A stretch of 64,000 bases of DNA, from NCBI GenBank assembly GCA_015067895.1, contig SVLP01000004.1:45906-109905 (forward strand). Direction: 5' to 3'. Below the pieces are notes generated by a model. It saw nothing but the letters and a program-made list of their open reading frames with translations, was not told the origin of the DNA and did no database searches. Each line of letters starts with the position of its first letter. Positions within the stretch are counted from its first letter, which is position 1. Positions 34,800 through 42,765 of the stretch are shown here, piece after piece. The DNA comes from Oscillospiraceae bacterium (lineage in GTDB: Bacteria; Bacillota_A; Clostridia; Oscillospirales; Oscillospiraceae). Position numbers and translations under genes: made by a program.

Positions 34800-37313
34800 T
34801 CAGAAGGGCATCACGATCACGGGAATCTCACTGGTATTCTTGCGCACCCGGATGATGCAGGAGTAGGTCTCCCCCTCCCACTCGCAGGAGAGGGTGGTGT
34901 TGGAGCCGGCCTTGACGCCGGTGATGCGGAAGCCGTTGATGCTGACCACACCCTCGCGGCTGGGAGTCCAGGTGATGGGAGCGTTTTCCATGCAGTCCTT
35001 GCCCTTGCACAGGATCCGCAGGTTGAACCACTCGCCCACATCGATGGAGACGTCGCCGGTGGTCTCACTTCCATCGGAGGCCTTGTTCAGCTTCCAGTCG
35101 TGGACATGCTCGGGTTCGGTGGGTTCGGGCTCCGTGGGTTCCGGTTCGGTGGGCTCGGGCTCGGTAGGCTCCGGTTCCGTGGGTTCGGGCTCCGTGGGCT
35201 CGGTGGAGGTGTCCTTGCGGACATGGATCAGACACTCGTAGGTAACGCCCTCCCATTCAGCCCGGACGCGGGTGTTTTTACCGGCAGCCAGACCGGTGAT
35301 GTAGTTGTCCTCCACCAGCACAACGCCGTCGGGATCAGCCACCCATTCCACCTCGGGCTCTTCCTTGCAGCCCTCGCCGGTGCAGATGATCCGCAGGCGG
35401 AAGCGCTCTCCCACATCGATGGAGACCTCACCCCAGGTGAGATCCTCGCCCTGGGCCTTGTTCAGCTTCCAGGTATGGGTGTGCTCGGGTTCGGTGGGTT
35501 CCGGTTCCGTGGGCTCCGGCTCCGTGGGTTCGGGCTCGGTGGGCTCGCTGGGTTCAGGCTCCACGGGGACATAGCTGTCGATATAGTCCACCAGACGCAG
35601 CAGCAGCACACAGAACTGGGCCCGGTTGGCGCCGTCGTTGGGGTTCATGTTGGTGCCGTCGCCCTGGATCAGGTCAGCGGATACCATGGCCTCCACGCTG
35701 TCGATGGCCCAATCCGCGATCTCGTCATAGTCGGCGAAGACATCCTCACAGCTCTCGCCCTCGGCCAGCGGGGTCTCCAGCCAGCTGAGGAAGGCCGCCA
35801 CGATCTTGCACATCTGCTGACGGGTCACATCGTCATCGGGGCCGAAGGCGTGGGTGCCGTAGCCGTCCACGATGTGGTAGCGGTAGGCCCACTCGATGGC
35901 CTCGGCGTAGTAGAAGCTCTGGTTCACATCCTGGAAGCTGTTGGTGCGCACCCAGTCCTCGCCCAGGCTGTCTCCGCTGAAGCGGTAGAGCAGCGTCACC
36001 AGCATACCGCGGGTCACGGTACCGGCGGGAGCCATGGTATAGGGCGCGGTGCCGTTGAGGATGCCCATCCGGTGGGCCCAGTCCATGGACTCGTAGAACC
36101 ACTGGCCCGCATAGATGTCGTAGTAGAGCTCACCCTCCTCGGACAGGTAGACCTTCGTCTCGGCGCTGATGCCCTTCTCATGGACGGTGACCGCCCGGAG
36201 GAAGCAGCCGCCGGCGATGTACTCGGGGCCGGTGTAGGCCATGCTTTCGGCACCGGGCTTGGTATCATCGATGGTGAAGCGGATCTTGCCGTCGACGGTG
36301 GGGGTGGTCATGACCACGGCACCGGTGCTGTCCAGGGTGATGGTGGGAGCCGCCACATAAATGTCATCGGCAGTCTTCTTCGTCAGCTCCGAACGGCTGC
36401 CGTTGAGCTTGTAAGCGGCAACGGCGGTGATCTCGGTGCCGAAGGGCACGGTGAAGGGGCCCGTGTACCGCTTGGCATCCTGGTTGGGATAGGAGCCGTC
36501 GGTGGTGTAGTACAGGGGCACGTCCTTGTCGGAGCAGGTGATGGTGACGGTATTGCTGCCCTTGGGATCGCCGGAGACGGTGATCTTCGGTGCGGGGATG
36601 GGGCCGTAGTCCGTGCCGTTCTTCTTGCAGTGGTAGTGGAGCACATGATCCTCCAGCTCCACGCCCCGGCGGCGGTAAAGCTCGCTGACGGTGACGAACT
36701 CATAGCCCAGCTCCATCAGATCATCGATGGCCTGCAGCGCGGCGGGGATGGTGGTCTTGTGGATGTCGTGGCAGAGGATGATGCTGCCGTCGTAGGTCTC
36801 GGCCACGATCTTCTTGCGCACCTTCTCCGTGTTCAGCAGATCCCAGTCCAGGCTGTCCACGCTCCAGTAGAGCAGCGGGTTGGCGATCAGGGAGCGGACA
36901 TGGGCATTGGTGCTGCCGTAGGGCGGGCGCACCAGATAGTCGGCCTCGTCGCCGCAGGCCCGATCCAGCTCCTCAAAGGTATCCTCCATCTGCTTCTTGA
37001 TCTTGCTGTCGGAGCACTTGGTCAGATTGGGATGATCCCAGGTATGGCAGGCGATCTCGTGGCCCTCTTCATAGGCCCGCTTGACGAGCTTGCGGTTGTT
37101 GGATGCATTTTCGCCCAGCATGAAGAAGGTGACCTTCACGCCGCGCTCGGCCAGGCCGTCCAGAAGCTGGGCAGTGTACTTGCTGCTGGGGCCGTCGTCG
37201 AAGGTCAGGGCCACCAGCTTGCCGCCGGTCTTGGCCTCAGCCTTCAGGGGGCTTGCAGGCACAAGGGTCAGCACCAGCACCAGAGCCAGCAGGAAGGACA
37301 GGATTCTTTTCAT
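34800..37313 (-). CDS. Secreted polysaccharide deacetylase with SLH and Ig-like repeats
   Basis: An 837-residue modular surface enzyme. Signal peptide (1 to about 26). NodB deacetylase domain (about 30-230) with LTFDDGP, the metal-ligand EIACHTWDHP and RPPYGS. One or two chitobiase C-terminal-like beta modules follow (YYTTDGSYP, about 260-400), then three S-layer-homology-like repeats (about 420-620; WAHRMGILNGT, WAYRYHIVDGYG, MVSADLIQGDG). Then an acidic Pro/Glu/Thr linker, an Ig-like domain, a second linker and a second Ig-like domain. It probably deacetylates peptidoglycan or another surface glycan. It is a paralog of the next gene. AGAGGTG precedes the chosen ATG. Confidence 0.9.
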   Translation of the reverse strand: MKRILSFLLALVLVLTLVPASPLKAEAKTGGKLVALTFDDGPSSKYTAQLLDGLAERGVKVTFFMLGENASNNRKLVKRAYEEGHEIACHTWDHPNLTKCSDSKIKKQMEDTFEELDRACGDEADYLVRPPYGSTNAHVRSLIANPLLYWSVDSLDWDLLNTEKVRKKIVAETYDGSIILCHDIHKTTIPAALQAIDDLMELGYEFVTVSELYRRRGVELEDHVLHYHCKKNGTDYGPIPAPKITVSGDPKGSNTVTITCSDKDVPLYYTTDGSYPNQDAKRYTGPFTVPFGTEITAVAAYKLNGSRSELTKKTADDIYVAAPTITLDSTGAVVMTTPTVDGKIRFTIDDTKPGAESMAYTGPEYIAGGCFLRAVTVHEKGISAETKVYLSEEGELYYDIYAGQWFYESMDWAHRMGILNGTAPYTMAPAGTVTRGMLVTLLYRFSGDSLGEDWVRTNSFQDVNQSFYYAEAIEWAYRYHIVDGYGTHAFGPDDDVTRQQMCKIVAAFLSWLETPLAEGESCEDVFADYDEIADWAIDSVEAMVSADLIQGDGTNMNPNDGANRAQFCVLLLRLVDYIDSYVPVEPEPSEPTEPEPTEPEPTEPEPTEPEHTHTWKLNKAQGEDLTWGEVSIDVGERFRLRIICTGEGCKEEPEVEWVADPDGVVLVEDNYITGLAAGKNTRVRAEWEGVTYECLIHVRKDTSTEPTEPEPTEPEPTEPEPTEPEPTEPEPTEPEHVHDWKLNKASDGSETTGDVSIDVGEWFNLRILCKGKDCMENAPITWTPSREGVVSINGFRITGVKAGSNTTLSCEWEGETYSCIIRVRKNTSEIPVIVMPF

Positions 37314-37482
37314 ATGTAACACCTCTTTCTGATTACTGATCCCATTTTTGCACATTTTTCGTACGATAAAACGGACTTTTTTGTCCTGCGGTAAAACGAT
37401 ACGGATCAGTTTATCTGAATTGATTATAGCACAGGAAGCCAAAGGTTTCTACTGTTCCTGAAAAGAATTAAGATATAAAAAA

Positions 37483-38616
37483 TCAGAATTTGGGACGGCG
37501 GCGTCTGCGGTGCTTCGCCATGCGCTTGCCGTGTATATCCGCCCACGCCGCAGCCAGCATCAGGAGGTAGACCGGAGCAAGCCAGCTCCATTCGGTCGTT
37601 TCCTGTTCTGCAGGGATGGCTCGTCGGTTCTGCGGCGCGGGGACGGGGACATGGTCATGGATTGGGACACTGACGGAGACAGGCCGTACCCACTGGGCGG
37701 ATACCACCGCAGAGCGGCTGCCGTTATGCCGCCAGACAGCTGCAGCTTTGATCTCGGTGCCGTCCTCCACGGTAAAGGGGCCGCTGTAGGAGGTACTTGC
37801 ACCATCGGGGTAGCTTCCATTGGTGGTATAGCAGACCGGAACATCGGAATCAATGATGACGGTGGCGCTCCCATCCCCGGCGGACTCAAAGCGGATCACC
37901 GGCTCCGGTATGGGGCCGGGATCCACCGCACCGGGGGCGCACGCACTGTAGAGCTTGCCTGCCACGGGCTCCACCCCCCGGCGGCGGAAGAGCTCACTGA
38001 CGGTGACGAACTCGTAGCCCTGGGCACGGAGGGTGTCCACCGCCCGCAGTGCAGCGGGGATGGTGGTCTTGTGGATGTCATGGCAGAGGATGATGGCCCC
38101 GTCATGGACTTCCGACAGGATCTTCTGGTAGACCTTCTCCTCATCCTTGAGCTTCCAGTCCAGCGTATCCACAGACCAGAAGAGCATCACCTCATCCACA
38201 GCAGCCCGGACACGCTTGTCCGTGCTCCCGTAGGGCGGGCGGACAAGGTACTCGTTCTCCACGCCCAGGATCTCGTCGAAGAGGTCGCAACAGCGGGTGA
38301 TCTGGCTTCTGATTATCTCGTCGGAGAGCTTCTGCAGATCGGGGTGGCTCCAGGTGTGGCAGGCGATCTCGTGGCCCTCCTCGTAGGCCCGGCGCACCAG
38401 GTCGGGCTCCGCTTCCGCACACTGGCCCAGCATGAAGAAGGTGACAGGTACCCCCCGCTCCTTCAGTCCGTCCAGTAGCTGGGCTGTGTATGTCGCATGG
38501 GGGCCGTCATCGAAGGTCAGCGCCACCAGCTTGGGCTCGGACACAGCATTCGCGTGTATCGGTGTTATGTTAACCATCGCCAGCAACAACGCCACAAATC
38601 TTAAGAATCGCTTCAT
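37483..38616 (-). CDS. Polysaccharide deacetylase with C-terminal membrane tail
   Basis: A 377-residue protein. It has a signal peptide, then a NodB domain (about 30-230; LTFDDGPHATYTAQLLDGL, EIACHTWSHPD, RPPYGS, ILCHDIHKTT) and one chitobiase C-terminal-like module (CYTTNGSYPDGAST). It ends with a hydrophobic helix (WLAPVYLLMLAAAWA) and an Arg/Lys-rich tail, which looks like a membrane stop anchor. Its deacetylase half is very like that of the preceding-named large enzyme (same order of modules), so the two are probably a tandem duplication. GAGGGAG lies before the ATG. Confidence 0.9.
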   Translation of the reverse strand: MKRFLRFVALLLAMVNITPIHANAVSEPKLVALTFDDGPHATYTAQLLDGLKERGVPVTFFMLGQCAEAEPDLVRRAYEEGHEIACHTWSHPDLQKLSDEIIRSQITRCCDLFDEILGVENEYLVRPPYGSTDKRVRAAVDEVMLFWSVDTLDWKLKDEEKVYQKILSEVHDGAIILCHDIHKTTIPAALRAVDTLRAQGYEFVTVSELFRRRGVEPVAGKLYSACAPGAVDPGPIPEPVIRFESAGDGSATVIIDSDVPVCYTTNGSYPDGASTSYSGPFTVEDGTEIKAAAVWRHNGSRSAVVSAQWVRPVSVSVPIHDHVPVPAPQNRRAIPAEQETTEWSWLAPVYLLMLAAAWADIHGKRMAKHRRRRRPKF

Positions 38617-38782
38617 ATTTCTCCCTCGTTTCTGTTTGTTATGTGGGAATATCGTAGCATCCATTTCCCCCTTTGTCCAGAGGGTTATGGTAATTTAAGA
38701 TGTTAAGAAATCGGCCGCTCCGTAGAGCGGCTTCAAGCTGTCAATAACCCCCGGCTGCCCCAGATTTCGGAGGGAGGGGTGT

Positions 38783-38813
38783 GCGCAGGGGAACCGTCAA
38801 GGTTCCCCTGCGC
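38783..38813. repeat. Perfect GC-rich inverted repeat
   Basis: GCGCAGGGGAACC and GGTTCCCCTGCGC flank GTCAA, in the 38617-38907 gap. There is no T tract, so this does not look like a terminator. The rest of the gap holds another short hairpin (GCCGCTC/GAGCGGC near 38713) and the mazF terminator. Confidence 0.6.
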
Positions 38814-38863
38814 GTTCAATAGAAGATGGATTTCGAACTTTTGAAGAAAGTTCAAAACCCTAA

Positions 38864-38896
38864 GCAGCTTGTCAAAAAGGCTTTTTGACAAGCTGC
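38864..38896 (-). terminator. Terminator of the mazF-type gene
   Basis: Perfect 16-bp arms GCAGCTTGTCAAAAAG and CTTTTTGACAAGCTGC, almost without loop, 12 bp after the stop. Confidence 0.75.
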
Positions 38897-38907
38897 GGCC
38901 TACACAT

Positions 38908-39267
38908 TTACTGCAATCCCGGCAGCCCGAAGGATACCGCGATGGCATTGTCCACCTTGTGCATCTGTTCCTCATTGAGCCTGCCCATGTGCTCCCGGAG
39001 ACGCCGCTTGTCGATGGTGCGGATCTGCTCCAGGAGGATCACCGAGTCCCGGCTCAGGCCCACGCTGCCCCCGGCGATGTTGATGTGGGTAGGAAGACGT
39101 GCCTTGCCCGTCTGGCTGGTGATGGCGGCGGCGATGACCGTGGGGGAATGGCGGTTGCCCGTGTCGTTCTGGACGATGAGCACCGGACGGGTGCCGCCCT
39201 GCTCGCTGCCCACCACGGGAGAGAGGTCTGCATAGAAAATATCGCCTCGTTTGACATTGCTGTCCAT
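38908..39267 (-). CDS. ndoA: MazF/NdoA (PemK-family) endoribonuclease toxin
   Basis: A 119-residue PemK/MazF-family protein: [20 protein letters not shown] with the conserved RPVLIVQND, then IAAAITSQ and [12 protein letters not shown]. It resembles Bacillus NdoA (EndoA), an mRNA-cleaving toxin. The ATG is ten bases after GGAG; an upstream GTG abuts that site. No antitoxin gene lies next to it: the 111-bp gap before it has only a 15-codon frame. It follows the YdcC-like lipoprotein gene and nnrD, like the Bacillus ydcC-ndoAI-ndoA region but with the antitoxin missing. Confidence 0.92.
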   Translation of the reverse strand: MDSNVKRGDIFYADLSPVVGSEQGGTRPVLIVQNDTGNRHSPTVIAAAITSQTGKARLPTHINIAGGSVGLSRDSVILLEQIRTIDKRRLREHMGRLNEEQMHKVDNAIAVSFGLPGLQ

Positions 39268-39378
39268 AGCTTTCACGCTCCAAAGATAGTGACCTGCGCT
39301 ACTGAAGGATCCTATGTAACGCGGTAGTCCTATTCTCCCACGTCCAGCTCGGATTTATTCAGCCGTCGGTGCACCATC

Positions 39379-39933
39379 CTATGCGCTGATGGAAAAATCG
39401 TCGACGGTCATCGTCACGCACCGACGGCCCTCCCAGGCGATCTCCGCCTCCTCCACGGTTCCCTCCTCCAGCCAGATATCCACAGTCAGGGCATTGTCTG
39501 CGTAGCTGTCGTCGATGGTCAGGTGCAGCAGCTCTCCCTCCCGGACGGCGGAGACAATGTACCCCTCCCGCAGGGCCTTGACCAGCACCCAGGGGGCACT
39601 CAGGGGGCTGAGCCGCCCGTCCGCCATCAGCGGGAAGGCCAGCACCGCATCGTCGAATTCCACCGCGCCCTCGGTGCCGGAGACGGAGCCCCGGATTCCC
39701 TCAATGTCGTCCGGCTCCGTGACGGTGAAGGCCATCCGGCCTGCGGCATCGAAGGCGCAGTCCAGGGCGAAGCGTTCGATGTTCGTTATGTAGTCCGCGC
39801 CGATTTCTGCATCGAAGCTGATGCCGGAGGCGGACAGGCATTGGCTTCGCAGAGCCAGTGCCTCCTCCATGTCCCGATCCGGAACCGAACAGCCCAGAAA
39901 GAACACCAGCAAAAGGGGAAGCAGTCGTTTCAT
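39379..39933 (-). CDS. YdcC/GerS-like lipoprotein
   Basis: A 184-residue lipoprotein: short signal with lipobox FLGC (Cys15), then an acidic, beta-rich body with sequence rhythm like the LolA-fold YdcC/GerS proteins. In Clostridioides, GerS works in spore cortex changes; in Bacillus, ydcC lies next to alr-ndoA. The identification rests on size, lipobox and position between nnrD and mazF, not on clear motifs. AAGGTTGGGA precedes the ATG. Confidence 0.7.
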   Translation of the reverse strand: MKRLLPLLLVFFLGCSVPDRDMEEALALRSQCLSASGISFDAEIGADYITNIERFALDCAFDAAGRMAFTVTEPDDIEGIRGSVSGTEGAVEFDDAVLAFPLMADGRLSPLSAPWVLVKALREGYIVSAVREGELLHLTIDDSYADNALTVDIWLEEGTVEEAEIAWEGRRCVTMTVDDFSISA

Positions 39934-39945
39934 AATATCCCAACC

Positions 39946-40785
39946 TTATTTGAGTAGTCGGGGCAGCTTCTCCACCAGGTCACCGGGGAGCATACCGTAC
40001 TCCCCCAGCTCCTCCGCACAGAGGTCACCGGCAGCTCCATGGAGCCAGGCGCCCGCCGCCGCGGCCTCCAGGGGCGGCACCCCCTGGCCCTGAAGGCTCA
40101 GGATGATGCCCGCCAGCACATCTCCGCTGCCGCCGGTGGCCATGCCGGGGTTGCCTGTCCGGTTCTCGAAGCACACGACACCGTCGGTGATGAGGGTGCG
40201 GTAGCCCTTGCGCAGGAGAATGCATCCCAAGTCCTTCGCCATGGCCATGGTCTGCTCCAGGCGGGGAGCGTCCATGGGGGCAAGGCGGGCGAATTCCCCG
40301 TCGTGGGGGGTGAGGATGGTGGGGCCAGTCCTGCCCCGCAGGATATCCTTATGCTTCGCCGCCAGGGTTATGCCGTCGGCATCCAGGATCAGGGGGCACT
40401 CGGCGTTTTTCAGCAGGAATTTCAGGACGGCCTCCGTCCCCGGCCCGATGCCGCTGCCGCAGCCGAAGAGAACAGCATCCATTTTGGGCAACAGCTCCCC
40501 GATTTTCTCCAGGGATGCTTCCCAGAGCATCCCCTCCCGGTCGGGCAGGGGCAGCACCACCGGCTCCGTCAGCTTGACGGCCTCGATGGCGTAGATGGAT
40601 TCGGGCACCGCCAGGTAAACCAGCCCCGCACCGGTGCGCAGGGCGCCCATGGCCGCCAGCGCGGCGGCACCCGTGAAGCCCCGACTTCCGCACAGGAGCA
40701 GGATCTTGCCGTAGTCGCCCTTGTGGGTCTCCCGGGCCCGGACGGGTAAAAGACGGCGGATGGTGGTTTCGTCCATGTATTGCAT
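39946..40785 (-). CDS. nnrD: ADP-dependent NAD(P)H-hydrate dehydratase
   Basis: A 279-residue CARKD-type kinase-fold enzyme. It has KGDYGKILLLCGSRGFTGAAALAA, LTPHDGEFARL with the ATP/substrate loop, and MATGGSGDVLAGII near the C-terminus. It repairs damaged NAD(P)H hydrates, using ADP. Only the NnrD domain is present; the NnrE epimerase domain often fused to it is not here. The start is uncertain: ATG used at 40785, with TTG eight codons earlier and a second ATG three codons later. It is first in the nnrD-lipoprotein-mazF operon. Confidence 0.93.
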   Translation of the reverse strand: MQYMDETTIRRLLPVRARETHKGDYGKILLLCGSRGFTGAAALAAMGALRTGAGLVYLAVPESIYAIEAVKLTEPVVLPLPDREGMLWEASLEKIGELLPKMDAVLFGCGSGIGPGTEAVLKFLLKNAECPLILDADGITLAAKHKDILRGRTGPTILTPHDGEFARLAPMDAPRLEQTMAMAKDLGCILLRKGYRTLITDGVVCFENRTGNPGMATGGSGDVLAGIILSLQGQGVPPLEAAAAGAWLHGAAGDLCAEELGEYGMLPGDLVEKLPRLLK

Positions 40786-40811
40786 AGTTGTCACTCTTTT
40801 CACGATCAATT

Positions 40812-40839
40812 GTAGGGAACGGCCATAAACGTTCCCTAC
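40812..40839. repeat. Family E palindrome, copy 1
   Basis: GTAGGGAACG and CGTTCCCTAC around an eight-base loop, in the nnrD-padR divergent gap. A related palindrome lies at 52523. Confidence 0.55.
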
Positions 40840-40892
40840 GGATATTCTATCTTAAGAATTCTGAATTCTCAACCTGTTTCTCCTCTCCCCTA

Positions 40893-40921
40893 TTGACAGA
40901 TGTACGCCTGTCCTTTACAAT
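40893..40921 (+). promoter_or_regulatory. Promoter of the padR operon
   Basis: Consensus -35 TTGACA (40893-40898), 17 bp, -10 TACAAT (40916-40921). Confidence 0.9.
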
Positions 40922-40950
40922 ATCATTAGACGATATCATCTAACGATATT
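40919..40950. promoter_or_regulatory. PadR operator (32-bp palindrome)
   Basis: A near-perfect palindrome with halves AATATCATTAGACGAT and ATCATCTAACGATATT. It overlaps the end of the -10 box and the expected transcription start, and ends just before the ribosome binding site. It therefore should block transcription when bound, most likely by the PadR protein encoded next. Confidence 0.8.
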
Positions 40951-40964
40951 AAGGAGGTGCGCCT

Positions 40965-41273
40965 ATGCCGAAGAAGGCCATGGAGATCCTGACCGAATCC
41001 ATGTTCTACGTGCTGATGGCCCTGAGCAAGGGCCCCATGTGCGGCATCGACATCGCCGCCTGGATCACGGGAAAAACCAAGGGCCGGGTCAGCCTGGGGC
41101 CCGCCACCCTGTATACCATCCTGGGCAAATTTGAAAAAGAGCAGTACATCGCCGAGACCGAGGTCGAGGGCCGCAAGCGTACCTACCGCATCACCTCCCG
41201 GGGTGCGGATGCCTATCGTGCGGAGCTGGAGCGGCTTCGGGCGTGCCTCAGCGATGCCGACGGAAAGGAGTGA
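40965..41273 (+). CDS. PadR-family transcriptional regulator
   Basis: A 102-residue winged-helix regulator of the PadR family: EILTESMFYVLMAL opening, GPATLYTILGKFEKEQYI recognition region and RKRTYRITSRGADAY wing. It likely represses its own operon through the palindrome at 40919-40950. AAGGAGG precedes the ATG. It is followed by a DUF2812 gene six bases later. The inducing signal is unknown; PadR-DUF2812 pairs often respond to membrane stress or drugs, which is only an inference here. Confidence 0.95.
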   Translation: MPKKAMEILTESMFYVLMALSKGPMCGIDIAAWITGKTKGRVSLGPATLYTILGKFEKEQYIAETEVEGRKRTYRITSRGADAYRAELERLRACLSDADGKE

Positions 41274-41278
41274 CCCAT

Positions 41279-42505
41279 ATGGCTGAACCCAAATACCGCT
41301 ACCGCCTTCCCCCCTGCCCCGCCTATGACATCCCCGGCATGGAAAGCTGGCTGGAGGACATGGCGGCCAGGGGACTGCACCTTGCCCCCGACGGCTTTTT
41401 CGGCGGGTTCGTCAGCTTTGAGGAGGGCCCGCCCCGGCGGGAGAAATTCCGTCTGGAGGCCACCACCACCAAAAAGGGACTCTTCTCCGAGGAATACGAC
41501 CCGGAGGCCGATGCCGTGGAGATGCACCGGCAGATGGGCTGGGTCTACCGGGCCCGGCGGGATCAGTTCCACATCTACTCCTCCGCCGATCCCGATGCCC
41601 CGGAGCTGAACACCGATCCCCAGGTGCAGGCCATCACCATGGCCGCGCTGACCAAATATCTGCGCAAATCCCTGTTGAACACCCTGATCCTGGCGGTTCT
41701 GTATGCCCTGCTCTACTTCGGCGATGCCATCGTCACCGGCTCCATTTATCTCGGCACCTGGCGGGTGGCCCTTCTGGCGGGACTCCTGCTGTGGGATCTG
41801 GGACGGCAGGTGCGGGCGTTGGTGGTGCTGACCCGGTTCCGCCGGCAGCTCCAGACCGGCGAGCCGCTGCCCCACCGCAGCGACTACCGCAGCCGGAACC
41901 TGCGCTATCTCTTCAGCAGTGCAGCACGAAAGGTGCTGTGGGTCGTGCTGTCGGTGTCCCTGGTGGCCTACCTTTTGCCCATCATGACCGAGGAGCCCTA
42001 TGTGGCTCTGGATGACCGGGCTTTCCCCTTCGCCACTTTGGAGGACATCTACCCCGGTGCAGAGGTCGACCGGAGGAACGGCATCCTGGAGAGCACGGTC
42101 TATAGCTGGTCTGATCCCCTGGCTCCTGAGTGCCACGACTTCTCCGAATACGCCGAGGTGACCCACGGGGGAGAAACCTTCGACTGCTACCTGACCGTCA
42201 CCTACCACCGCACCCGCTGGGAATGGACGGCCCGGCTCCTGGCCAGGGAGCTGGTCAGCCAGTCCGGCGCGAATCTGCCGGAGCAGCTTCTGGATCGGTT
42301 TTTCGGATATGCGCCGGTGGAGGTCACGGAGCTGGTTCTGCCGGACGCAGACTTCTGTGTCTACTATTACGACGGACTTCCCGATCCGTATCTTGTGATC
42401 CAGCAAAACAACATCGTGCTCCGGGTGCGCTACGCGGCACTGGGCAGAGCCCCGACCTTCGAGCCGGAGGAGCTGGCGCGGATCATTCTTTCCCAAATTC
42501 AGTGA
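41279..42505 (+). CDS. DUF2812 membrane protein
   Basis: A 408-residue protein. The N-terminal 110 residues form a soluble DUF2812-like domain (YDIPGMESWLEDMAARGLHL, FEEGPPRREKFRLE). Two close transmembrane helices lie at about 142-180, a third near 222-240, and a soluble C-terminal domain completes the protein. DUF2812 genes normally lie right behind a PadR gene, as here (six bases apart). AAAGGAG precedes the ATG. It is probably a membrane-associated effector or sensor controlled by the PadR protein. No catalytic motif seen. Confidence 0.85.
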   Translation: MAEPKYRYRLPPCPAYDIPGMESWLEDMAARGLHLAPDGFFGGFVSFEEGPPRREKFRLEATTTKKGLFSEEYDPEADAVEMHRQMGWVYRARRDQFHIYSSADPDAPELNTDPQVQAITMAALTKYLRKSLLNTLILAVLYALLYFGDAIVTGSIYLGTWRVALLAGLLLWDLGRQVRALVVLTRFRRQLQTGEPLPHRSDYRSRNLRYLFSSAARKVLWVVLSVSLVAYLLPIMTEEPYVALDDRAFPFATLEDIYPGAEVDRRNGILESTVYSWSDPLAPECHDFSEYAEVTHGGETFDCYLTVTYHRTRWEWTARLLARELVSQSGANLPEQLLDRFFGYAPVEVTELVLPDADFCVYYYDGLPDPYLVIQQNNIVLRVRYAALGRAPTFEPEELARIILSQIQ

Positions 42506-42523
42506 ATTTTTTGTGATTTCCTC

Positions 42524-42552
42524 TTGCATTTTGGCAGCGAGCGTGATATACT
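42524..42552 (+). promoter_or_regulatory. Promoter of the aro operon
   Basis: -35 TTGCAT (42524-42529), 17 bp, -10 TATACT (42547-42552), about 44 bp before the leader ORF. Confidence 0.85.
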
Positions 42553-42595
42553 CCAGTCATCGTATACAAGTATCCACACTACGGAGGCACCACAC

Positions 42596-42661
42596 ATGAG
42601 CCAGAACCTGTTTGCAAAGGCATACTTTTTTGGCTACTATTACTTTTTCGGGAAAAAGTAA
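42596..42661 (+). CDS. Phe/Tyr-rich leader peptide of the aro operon
   Basis: A 21-codon ORF with GGAGG eight bases before its ATG and two stop codons in a row (TAA TAG). Between codons 6 and 18 it has five Phe and four Tyr codons, including the runs AYFFG and YYYFF, then ends GKK. Its last codons lie in a perfect inverted repeat (TACTTTTTC/GAAAAAGTA). It sits between a sigma-A promoter and an intrinsic terminator upstream of aroF. This is the design of a ribosome-stalling attenuator: when charged Phe- or Tyr-tRNA is scarce, a stalled ribosome would change RNA folding and permit read-through. Confidence 0.85.
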   Translation: MSQNLFAKAYFFGYYYFFGKK

Positions 42662-42705
42662 TAGCGATTTGTGCTGCTGCAAATTCCGGCCAATCACCGA
42701 AATCG
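42641..42705 (+). promoter_or_regulatory. Attenuator: pause and anti-terminator segments
   Basis: Hairpin 42641-42660 overlaps the end of the leader ORF. Downstream, CGATTT (42665-42670) can pair with AAATCG (42700-42705). TTTGTGC (42668-42674) can instead pair with GCACGAA (42721-42727), the 5' arm of the terminator, with one wobble pair. These alternatives would allow the terminator to be prevented. The exact fold is inference. Confidence 0.55.
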
Positions 42706-42715
42706 TATTTTTAAC

Positions 42716-42749
42716 GCACCGCACGAATCATCGTGCGGTGCATTTTTGT
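42716..42749 (+). terminator. Attenuator terminator before aroF
   Basis: Perfect 11-bp stem GCACCGCACGA/TCGTGCGGTGC with loop ATCA, followed by ATTTTTGTT, ending 17 bp before the aroF start and well after the leader stop codon. Confidence 0.92.
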
Positions 42750-42765
42750 TAGGAGATGTTTCTTT

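Noticed and set aside
38733..38975. An 80-codon minus-strand frame around the mazF terminator
   Set aside because: It crosses a terminator hairpin and the mazF 3' end and has no ribosome binding site.
39332..39376. A 15-codon frame between the lipoprotein gene and mazF as a possible antitoxin
   Set aside because: Too short for any known antitoxin, with no proper ribosome binding site, and its sequence does not resemble RHH or AbrB proteins.
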